Below the pieces are notes generated by a model, which made no database searches, was not told where the DNA came from, and saw nothing but the letters and a program-made list of their open reading frames with translations. A stretch of 15,298 bases of DNA, from assembly GCA_023142835.1 (NCBI GenBank), contig JAGLIS010000055.1:1-15298 (forward strand), given 5' to 3'. A program made the translations under genes and the position numbers. The stretch is from Candidatus Pacearchaeota archaeon (GTDB lineage Archaea > Nanobdellota > Nanobdellia > Pacearchaeales > GW2011-AR1). Of the stretch, positions 6,357 to 12,347 are shown in pieces; the stretch's first letter is position 1; every line of letters begins with the position of its first letter.

Positions 6357-6420
6357 CTTGCACTAAGTTTACCAAAGTGCACAATCTCCAGATATGGAGA
6401 CAGAATTTAGTAAGCCCAAG
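6357..6420 (+). repeat. Cluster of inverted repeats, possible structured RNA or protein site
   Basis: TGCACT (6359-6364) pairs with AGTGCA (6376-6381), and TCTCCA (6385-6390) pairs with TGGAGA (6395-6400) over a 4-nt loop. As an alternative, ACTAA (6362-6366) can pair with TTAGT (6408-6412) and CTTG (6357-6360) with CAAG (6417-6420). It lacks tRNA landmarks and C/D-box motifs. Confidence 0.35.
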
Positions 6421-6566
6421 ATACCTAAAATTTAAACTTTTAATATTTATCAAAAAATAAACCATCCTAACAATCTTAAATAAAATCCTAAAATTAATAA
6501 GACATACCTATGAATATTTACCAAAAATTCCACCAATTTATGAAATATCTCTTAATTATACCAAAA

Positions 6567-6581
6567 GTTCGCATAATATAG
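6567..6581 (+). repeat. GTTCGCA direct repeat, copy 1
   Basis: GTTCGCATAATATAG matches GTTCGCACAAGATAG at 7965-7979 at 13 of 15 positions, in the same orientation. The GCATAA arm resembles the XerC-binding half of bacterial dif sites. The two copies bracket the HNH gene and the 7601 gene. Confidence 0.4.
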
Positions 6582-6624
6582 ATTGTATGACGTTCTTCCA
6601 TTAAAAAACGAACGAAAATAGCAT

Positions 6625-6652
6625 GTTTGCACAAAGTTTTTAATGTGCGAAC
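6625..6652 (+). repeat. 28-bp palindrome over the HNH promoter
   Basis: GTTTGCACA (6625-6633) and TGTGCGAAC (6644-6652) are complementary except for one pair, separated by 10 bp that include the TATA-like TTTTTAAT. It also divides as 11-6-11. As it covers the promoter, an operator for the HNH gene is the simplest reading, while a recombination site is the alternative. Confidence 0.5.
6637..6644 (+). promoter_or_regulatory. TATA box of the HNH nuclease gene
   Basis: TTTTTAAT centred 25.5 nt before the ATG at 6666. It decides in favour of that start over a TTG at 6627. Confidence 0.5.
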
Positions 6653-6665
6653 GCTTTATTTTCAA

Positions 6666-7139
6666 ATGATAAAAGAATGTGCTAATTGTAATCAAGAAAA
6701 AGAACACCATGCCAAAAACCTCTGCTACACCTGTTATAAAAAACTCAAATGGCAACCAAAAATAGGAACCTGTAAAAGATGCAAAAGAAAAATCAACCTC
6801 CATGCCAAAAACCTCTGTGCAGGATGTTACAATTACCTCTTCCACCTTGACAAAAACAAAGCTTACAACCAGAGAAAATCGAACAACGTAGACCTTAAAA
6901 CTTACCAGAAAACCACCAAAGAATGCATCATCTGCGGATTCGACAAAATAATTGACCTACATCACATCGACCTCAACAAACAAAACAATTCCCCAAAAAA
7001 TCTAATAGGCCTCTGTCCAAATCACCACAGAATGATCCACAATTACAATTTCAGGCCAGAAATATTCAAAACCCTAAAAGAAAAAGGCTTTGACCTCCCC
7101 CTAGAAGAAAAACTCGAATTCCACAAAAAGAGGTCATAG
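6666..7139 (+). CDS. HNH endonuclease with duplicated zinc-knuckle repeats
   Basis: This 157-residue protein starts at the ATG set by the TATA spacing. It has two repeats of CxxC...HAKNLCxxCY (Cys 5, 8, 20, 23 and Cys 36, 39, 51, 54). A third zinc-binding HNH module follows: CIIC (87-90), LHHIDLNKQNN (98-108), PKNLIGLC (110-117) and NHHRMIH (119-125). The HNH residues His99/100, Asn112 and His120/121 are present, so the nuclease looks active. The two repeats share 18 identical nt (6707-6724 and 6800-6817), 93 nt apart, which points to recent duplication. The zinc repeats probably bind DNA. Such stand-alone HNH genes are usually homing or phage-type nucleases. C-rich codons differ from the + strand genes near the origin and suggest transfer. 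Confidence 0.85.
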   Translation: MIKECANCNQEKEHHAKNLCYTCYKKLKWQPKIGTCKRCKRKINLHAKNLCAGCYNYLFHLDKNKAYNQRKSNNVDLKTYQKTTKECIICGFDKIIDLHHIDLNKQNNSPKNLIGLCPNHHRMIHNYNFRPEIFKTLKEKGFDLPLEEKLEFHKKRS

Positions 7140-7600
7140 TCAACATTCACATAATTCTCCAACAAATTTCAAGAGATTCTAACAGATTTTAACCTCTAAA
7201 GTTGATACATTCATCATTTCTAACAAAAAACACGCTCAAAATCCCTCAAAACACGAAATAGCCCAATTTTCCTACAAAAAAACATAGTTTTCAAATTTTC
7301 CTAAAACTAATTATAATTTAAGTGAAAAAGTGAGAGTTAGCAAACCTCAAAAAAAGTTTCCAAAAGACTAAGATATGTGAAGAGTGAGAATTAACAAATA
7401 AGATTACCTAAAGAAAAGTGAGTTTTATTTATCGTCTAAATTAAACAAAACTCTTAACAAAATAAACCCTATAAATATAAATTCTCTTCGATAAAACTCA
7501 CCAATAAAATCAAGATTATAGTTATTCGGTTAAACGATTAGTTATTAGAACTTAAAACTTAGATTAGAAACGTCAAAACCAAAAGATTTATTCTTTTAAT
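7140..7600. other. Intergenic region: right boundary of the accessory segment
   Basis: No gene is visible in 461 bp. AGTGAA/AGTGAG repeats lie at 7321, 7329, 7383 and 7417, inverted relative to the CTCACT repeats at 4628-4805. Beyond them is the right dif-like site (7518-7545). The 54- and 34-bp steps between repeats echo the 55- and 34-bp steps on the left side. A short tandem pair AGATTCTAAC/AGATTTTAAC begins at 7173. Confidence 0.55.
7518..7545 (-). repeat. Dif-like near-palindrome, right site (11-6-11)
   Basis: On the + strand: arm ATAGTTATTCG (7518-7528), centre GTTAAA (7529-7534), arm CGATTAGTTAT (7535-7545). The centre is the exact reverse complement of the left site's TTTAAC, and 16 bases around it are an exact inverted match. 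Recombination between such sites would flip the segment between them. Confidence 0.55.
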
Positions 7601-7825
7601 TTATTTTTTGACAAAATAATCATAAAAGCTATCAGGAAATATATAAGGCATTCTACTAGCTACTAATATCATAGAAGTAGATGCAGTTAGCATTGATAAA
7701 TCCATAACAGAATCATCAAACACACATTTCAAAACTAATAATCCCAAACCCGCACCAATAACACAAGTACACGCAATATCCTTTGTATAACTCATATTTT
7801 TTTTATATTCTTCTCCTTCTCCCAT
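7601..7825 (-). CDS. Small membrane protein, two predicted helices
   Basis: A 74-residue protein starting at the ATG at 7825, where a TTTATAAA box (7848-7855) lies 26.5 nt upstream. A longer frame from 7873 would begin upstream of that promoter. After an acidic N terminus (MGEGEEYKKN) come hydrophobic segments at about 17-36 (DIACTCVIGAGLGLLVLKCVF) and 43-61 (LSMLTASTSMILVASRMPYIF), then a short polar tail FPDSFYDYFVKK. Two Cys sit at 19 and 21 at the start of helix 1. It stands alone, leftward, between the right boundary repeats and the recombinase gene. No family is recognised. Confidence 0.6.
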   Translation of the reverse strand: MGEGEEYKKNMSYTKDIACTCVIGAGLGLLVLKCVFDDSVMDLSMLTASTSMILVASRMPYIFPDSFYDYFVKK

Positions 7826-7847
7826 ATAAATTTGATTTATTTTAATA

Positions 7848-7855
7848 TTTATAAA
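7848..7855 (-). promoter_or_regulatory. TATA box of the 7601-7825 gene
   Basis: TTTATAAA centred 26.5 nt before the ATG at 7825, deciding that start. Confidence 0.6.
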
Positions 7856-7964
7856 TATTATGTCAAATAACAAATAGATACTATTAAGTTAATGTAATTA
7901 ACACAAAAATTTCCAACCAACTTCAAAATTTAAATAATAACCTCCACAAAAAATATAAACACGA

Positions 7965-7979
7965 GTTCGCACAAGATAG
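7965..7979 (+). repeat. GTTCGCA direct repeat, copy 2, before the recombinase gene
   Basis: GTTCGCACAAGATAG ends one base before the ribosome-binding site AGGTGAT of the recombinase gene. It is the partner of 6567-6581 and could be an attachment site or an operator for the recombinase. Confidence 0.4.
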
Positions 7980-7989
7980 CAGGTGATAA

Positions 7990-8811
7990 ATGGAAAGAGA
8001 AGAATTTTTTAAAAAAATAGAGGTAGAACTAAAAATTTCAAAAAACTCAGATTATACTATTAGGAATTATCTCAAAGCAAATATTGACTTAATAGATTTC
8101 ACAGAAAAATCTCCAACCCAAATAACTACTGACGATGTAAAACTATTCATTGCTAAAAACCTAACTGACAAAGCAGCCACATCAACAATCCTTTTTCTTT
8201 CCGCAATCAAATATGCCTACACCTCAATTTTAAACAAAGATATCACAACATCAATAAAACGACCAAAAAAAGAAAAGCGACTCCCCACAATATTATCAAA
8301 AAACGAAATCAAAAATCTATTCAAAGAACTCCAAACTCAAAAATCAAAATTGATGGTCTGCTTAATGTATGCCTGCGGATTTCGAGTATCGGAACTAATC
8401 AACTTAAAAATTGACAACCTAAACTTCTCCGAAAAAATCGGGCATATCCGTCAAGCAAAAGGGAACAAAGATAGAATTTTCAACATCCCTGAATTCTTAA
8501 TTGAAGAATTACAAGAACAAGCTAAAAAACAAGAAGGCAAAATATATCTCTTCACCGGACGAAACGGAAAACTTTCGACGAGAAATCTCCAAAAAATTGT
8601 ATCCTCTGCAGCTAATCGTGCAGGATTAAAAAACATCCATTGCCACACACTCAGACATTCTTTCGCAACCCACCTTTTAGAAGATGGCGTAGACATCCGA
8701 AAAATCCAAGAACTACTTGGACACGCAGATCTCTCAACAACCCAAATCTACACCCACGTCTCTACAGAAGAACTTAAAAAAATCAAATCTCCAATTGACA
8801 ATTTAAATTAA
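7990..8811 (+). CDS. xerA: XerA-type tyrosine recombinase
   Basis: This 273-residue recombinase has an N-terminal core-binding SAM-like domain (about 1-90) and a catalytic domain. All active-site residues are visible: Arg132 (ACGFRVSEL), Lys157 (QAKGNKDR), His219-x-x-Arg222 (HTLRHSFATHL), His245 (LLGHADLSTTQ) and the nucleophile Tyr254. Length and motifs match archaeal XerA, which resolves chromosome dimers at dif, but integrases of mobile elements look alike. Unlike most genes here it has a strong ribosome-binding site (AGGTGAT, 7981-7987), matching the archaeal 16S tail. A TATA-like ATTTAAAT (7928-7935) would give a short leader. Candidate target sites lie at 4592, 6567, 6625 and 7518. Its stop overlaps that of the convergent surface-protein gene. 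Its C-rich coding strand is unlike the genes near the origin. Confidence 0.9.
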   Translation: MEREEFFKKIEVELKISKNSDYTIRNYLKANIDLIDFTEKSPTQITTDDVKLFIAKNLTDKAATSTILFLSAIKYAYTSILNKDITTSIKRPKKEKRLPTILSKNEIKNLFKELQTQKSKLMVCLMYACGFRVSELINLKIDNLNFSEKIGHIRQAKGNKDRIFNIPEFLIEELQEQAKKQEGKIYLFTGRNGKLSTRNLQKIVSSAANRAGLKNIHCHTLRHSFATHLLEDGVDIRKIQELLGHADLSTTQIYTHVSTEELKKIKSPIDNLN

Positions 8812-11800
8812 ATTTCCTTTTTCACAATCCGCCTATAAATCTTATTCTGAAATTCCTTTGGCAATTTTTTATAAATATCTCCTATCTTGGAGTGAATCCT
8901 AATCGCATCATCTTTTCTAAAATCATCCTTAGCTTCCTCATATTCATTTACCAAATTCAAAACATCTTTCTTATTAATAGCAAGACGGATTTTCCCAAGT
9001 TCCATGTAAAAAAACATCTTACATTTTTTAGGCAATACTTTGTAAAGATTACCCATTTTACAATAATTATCCCGAGCAGCCTCAATATTATTTTGTCGAA
9101 CCAACAATCTAGTTTTATTTATCAACTTCAAAATTTCATCCACATTAACATCCTCCTTCCACTTCTCAATTCTTATCTTACCAAAAATAAAAAATCCAAG
9201 ATAACCTAAAAATAAAAATACAGTCAAACCAAAAAAAGAAAAGAAATTAAGAGTATCTCCGATTCCAACAAAAAAACCAGTTATCCCAATTCCATCAGAC
9301 CCTTCCCCATAATCAAATAAAATAGTTCCAGTTTTTTCAATGTCGGCCAAATCAAAATCATCCTCAAAATAATAAACAATACCTAATTCCTCAATTTCAT
9401 CCAACTCCATTTCCCAAATTTCAGAATCAACATTATTTTTATCAGAAATAAAAACAACATCCTCAGAAACACTACTTGGAATTACCTCTAAAATTTTACC
9501 TTCAAAATCCTCATCAACATCCAATTTTTTACTAACCAAAATAATATCATCAGTTTTATCAAGATAGTCAATTTTCAATTTCCACGTTTCAACCCTAGTA
9601 CTCAACATTCCCTGTAAATTTTCATTAAACTCGCTTAACCTTCGAAGAGTACCATCGCTAATTTTAGCACCATCAGCATTCATATAATCCGAGACAATAT
9701 CTTCAATAGAAAAATCAACACTATTTTTTGTATACTCATAACTACTCTCAACACTAATATCTAAAATAATATTTTCCTTCATCTCATCTATATCCTCATA
9801 AATCTCCTTAACCCTAATTTCCCTTTTATCCTCAGTCATAAATTTCAAATTAAACTTCAAATCCTGATCCATTTGTACAAGCTGTTTTTTATAAGAATTC
9901 ATATCATTATCAAGTTCAAGAAGCTCCAACGCCCCCCTTTCTTCAGCACCAAACCCATCCTTTTTATCCAAGAAAGAATTAATACTATCAATTAAATTTT
10001 CAACCTCAGCCTCCCTATCATAGCCCTCCGGCTTATCACCCTCATTCACAACACCTACTCCGTCAAAATCAACACTAAAACAATTATAATCTTCATTATG
10101 ATTACCAGCACCATCATAACATTCAACCTCCCATACATAATCTCCTTCATCAAAATTCTCCAATTTAATTTTAACATCATCATTTATATCTAAATCACCC
10201 TTAAAGGCCAAATTTCTATCATCAGAATCAATAGGGAAAATTAATTCACCATATCCACATAAACCATTATTGTATTTAGTAGCATTATAAAGTTTAAAAT
10301 TACAATTAGCAACATCAACATTGTCGTCGACATCATACAAAAATTCAATAACAGAATCATTAACAATTTCATCCCAGCCAGGATAATATAATTTAATCTC
10401 AGGAGTTTCATTATCTTCTCCAGAGGTAACTGTTAGTGTATCGCTACCCGTAACATTAAAAGATATATCATTAATTTCTCCGCGAACAACTACAGAAAAC
10501 TCACCCGATTTATCCGGCGTAAAATCTCCAACATTAATATACTCATCAACATTAAAACCACTATTAATACTATTACCAACAGGTTTATCACCAACAGAAA
10601 TAAAATAATATCCATTAACATTATCAAAACCACCAGAATTAATAACTAATTTTATTTCTACATTTTCGCCTAAATCAATTTCTATATCTGCAAAGCTAAC
10701 ATCAATAGAGCCCACCGAAAACTCACTTGAAATATTAATCTCACTATCATTATAATTTGCAGTCGCAACCAACCCATAAATACCTGGAGTAGAAATTTGT
10801 GAACTATCTATTATAAAACTTCCAATTCCAGTAGTGTTATAATCAATATTCTTTGAAGAAGTTCCATTCACTAACTCAAGTCCAACAAACTCAATACCTT
10901 CCCCATAACTAATATTGCCGACAATATCCTCATTAATTAAATAAAACTCATCCAAAGAATCAATTGAAAAATTAAGAACATTAAAATTCCCTGAAGTTGA
11001 AACTTTACTTGTTCCAAGGATATCTTCATCCCAACATTCGACAGCCCAATTATTAGAGCCACTAGAAAGTTCCCTATCCATACTCTCTTCTCCCTCAATA
11101 AGAATAAGACTTTTATTAATACCCTCAATTTCAAGCATGCAGGCGACCTTAGACAAATCCTTATAATCAACATTTATATCGAAGATGATGGGATTAGAAA
11201 CAGTCGAACCATTATCAGGACTACTAACTGTCAAATTAATAGTCTCACCACTTTCATTTCCATCAACAATAATTTCAATATTATAATACTGCGTCGACAA
11301 ATGAGGAACAATCCACGAAACTCTCTCAATCAATCCATCCTCATCGACGTCAAAATATTCAATATCCTCCAAAACAAACACTCCCTCATTCTCCCAAAAA
11401 ATCCTAATATTTTCCTCCAACGCTGGCATCGGCAAATCAGAATAAACTCTGAGCTCATCATCAAAATGCACATCACTCGAAATCCGAACTACCCTAATAA
11501 AATCACCTTTCATTATTTCCTTAATTTCAATCTTAACTTCCTCATCCTCACTAGCATTAAACGTAATCCTTGTCTGACTATCTTCCACCAAACTATTCTC
11601 AATCTTCTTCAAACTTTTATTCTCTATTAAATCAACCTCCCCTATCAAATCATCAATATCAATATATTCAACCCCCCCCTCACTAAAATTAACATCTTCC
11701 GTAACATTCACACTAACATTTTCATTAACCCCTCCAGTAACATTCACACCAACACTCCCAACAACTTCCTCACTAACATTAACCTCCACACCCTCGCCAA

Positions 11801-12053
11801 TTTCATCACTAACATTAATATTAATATCATCCGAGAATAAATCATCCTCAACACTTTCAACTATCTCCCCTTCATCCAATACATCTTCTATCAGAACATC
11901 ATCAACAATTTCTTCCACTAATTCCACAACATCATCCTCTAAAATATCATCAACACTTTCATTAAAATCTGCTCCAATAAAATTTACATTTAAACCAATT
12001 AATAATACAAACAATAAAATTATATTTAAACTCCCAATTTTTCCATTCACCAT
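8808..12053 (-). CDS. Large acidic surface protein with membrane anchor and helical cytoplasmic tail
   Basis: A 1081-residue protein. It has an N-terminal signal sequence (IILLFVLLIGLNVNFIGA, 11-28) and an extremely Asp/Glu/Val-rich stretch (about 30-130) carrying repeated NVS/NVT glycosylation sequons. Further sequon-rich, Ig-like beta domains follow (about 160-670), among them a segment near TVSSPDNGSTVSNPIIF. Next is a charged helical part (about 690-800), then ITGFFVG and a transmembrane helix (about 937-960). A 121-residue cytoplasmic tail has two similar units ending IYK(V/K)LPKE/K. It is a likely glycosylated envelope protein linked to cytoplasmic partners. The ribosome-binding AAGGA and the 8-bp gap from the upstream regulator gene indicate an operon. 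No named family is recognised, and folds are judged by eye. Confidence 0.85.
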   Translation of the reverse strand: MVNGKIGSLNIILLFVLLIGLNVNFIGADFNESVDDILEDDVVELVEEIVDDVLIEDVLDEGEIVESVEDDLFSDDININVSDEIGEGVEVNVSEEVVGSVGVNVTGGVNENVSVNVTEDVNFSEGGVEYIDIDDLIGEVDLIENKSLKKIENSLVEDSQTRITFNASEDEEVKIEIKEIMKGDFIRVVRISSDVHFDDELRVYSDLPMPALEENIRIFWENEGVFVLEDIEYFDVDEDGLIERVSWIVPHLSTQYYNIEIIVDGNESGETINLTVSSPDNGSTVSNPIIFDINVDYKDLSKVACMLEIEGINKSLILIEGEESMDRELSSGSNNWAVECWDEDILGTSKVSTSGNFNVLNFSIDSLDEFYLINEDIVGNISYGEGIEFVGLELVNGTSSKNIDYNTTGIGSFIIDSSQISTPGIYGLVATANYNDSEINISSEFSVGSIDVSFADIEIDLGENVEIKLVINSGGFDNVNGYYFISVGDKPVGNSINSGFNVDEYINVGDFTPDKSGEFSVVVRGEINDISFNVTGSDTLTVTSGEDNETPEIKLYYPGWDEIVNDSVIEFLYDVDDNVDVANCNFKLYNATKYNNGLCGYGELIFPIDSDDRNLAFKGDLDINDDVKIKLENFDEGDYVWEVECYDGAGNHNEDYNCFSVDFDGVGVVNEGDKPEGYDREAEVENLIDSINSFLDKKDGFGAEERGALELLELDNDMNSYKKQLVQMDQDLKFNLKFMTEDKREIRVKEIYEDIDEMKENIILDISVESSYEYTKNSVDFSIEDIVSDYMNADGAKISDGTLRRLSEFNENLQGMLSTRVETWKLKIDYLDKTDDIILVSKKLDVDEDFEGKILEVIPSSVSEDVVFISDKNNVDSEIWEMELDEIEELGIVYYFEDDFDLADIEKTGTILFDYGEGSDGIGITGFFVGIGDTLNFFSFFGLTVFLFLGYLGFFIFGKIRIEKWKEDVNVDEILKLINKTRLLVRQNNIEAARDNYCKMGNLYKVLPKKCKMFFYMELGKIRLAINKKDVLNLVNEYEEAKDDFRKDDAIRIHSKIGDIYKKLPKEFQNKIYRRIVKKEI

Positions 12054-12061
12054 TATATTCC

Positions 12062-12262
12062 TTAATCACCCCCCTTTAAATTTTTATTTGTCAAAAACCC
12101 TTCATTATACAACCAAAGCGTAAGAATTTTTCCTACAACATCCTGTTCATTACTTCCCAAAACTCCCACAAGATTCGCAATAACATCCCTTTGACTTTTT
12201 GTGATAGTACATTTCACAACATTAGTTTCCGCTTTAAACTTATTTAAATCTTTTTTAGGCAT
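12062..12262 (-). CDS. Ribbon-helix-helix (CopG-like) regulator
   Basis: A 66-residue protein. It has a short basic N terminus, a beta strand (VVKCTITKSQ, 15-24), helix 1 (RDVIANLVGVLG, 25-36) and helix 2 (NEQDVVGKILTLWLYNEG, 38-55), which is the ribbon-helix-helix arrangement. The strand residues K17/T19/T21 would contact DNA in the dimer. This small archaeal form with ...LVGVLGxxxxDVVxxIL...WL is familiar to me from many archaeal genomes. It is the first gene of the leftward surface-protein operon, and its promoter lies in an 85-bp gap shared with the divergent surface/ATPase operon. It could therefore control both. A membrane-linked antitoxin is less likely as no toxin adjoins it. Confidence 0.75.
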   Translation of the reverse strand: MPKKDLNKFKAETNVVKCTITKSQRDVIANLVGVLGSNEQDVVGKILTLWLYNEGFLTNKNLKGGD

Positions 12263-12283
12263 AATCTAAGGACTAAATAAGAC

Positions 12284-12291
12284 TTTATAAA
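12284..12291 (-). promoter_or_regulatory. TATA box of the regulator/surface-protein operon
   Basis: TTTATAAA, centred 25.5 nt before the ATG at 12262, leaderless. It lies 25 bp from the divergent promoter, so the two could interfere. Confidence 0.75.
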
Positions 12292-12315
12292 GATTATGAT
12301 TTCCTTTCTAAAAGC

Positions 12316-12323
12316 TTAAATAA
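12316..12323 (+). promoter_or_regulatory. TATA-like box of the 12348 operon
   Basis: TTAAATAA centred 28.5 nt before the ATG at 12348. An AAGAAAGA precedes the start, so a very short leader is possible. Confidence 0.5.
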
Positions 12324-12347
12324 ATCAAACCTATTCATTAAGAAAGA

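Larger units (their letters stand above)
6256..6665. other. Intergenic region with several inverted repeats
   Basis: No open frame is convincing. Two structured spots stand out. At 6357-6420 TGCACT/AGTGCA, TCTCCA-gata-TGGAGA (6385-6400) and CTTG/CAAG ends (6357-6360, 6417-6420) could fold together. At 6564-6656 a GTTCGCA motif and its inverse frame the HNH promoter. The rest is plain AT-rich spacer. Confidence 0.5.

Noticed and set aside
6357..6420. tRNA or C/D-box small RNA
   Set aside because: There is no T-loop GGTTCGA-like sequence, no acceptor stem of seven pairs, and no C or D box.
6627..6665. TTG start for the HNH gene, 13 codons earlier
   Set aside because: The added codons cross the palindrome and TATA box and show no family similarity. 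The ATG at 6666 has the standard promoter spacing.
6552..6845. Minus-strand frame of 97 codons over the HNH gene
   Set aside because: It is antisense to the zinc-knuckle coding region, whose Cys/His pattern shows which strand codes.
4592..7545. Classical IS element or casposon
   Set aside because: No DDE transposase, IS200-type Y1 protein or Cas1 homologue lies between the inverted repeats, and no target-site duplication could be seen.
8892..11630. Several 78-109 codon frames within the large surface-protein gene
   Set aside because: They are shadows of a 1081-codon gene with signal peptide, sequons and membrane helix; no promoters were seen for them.
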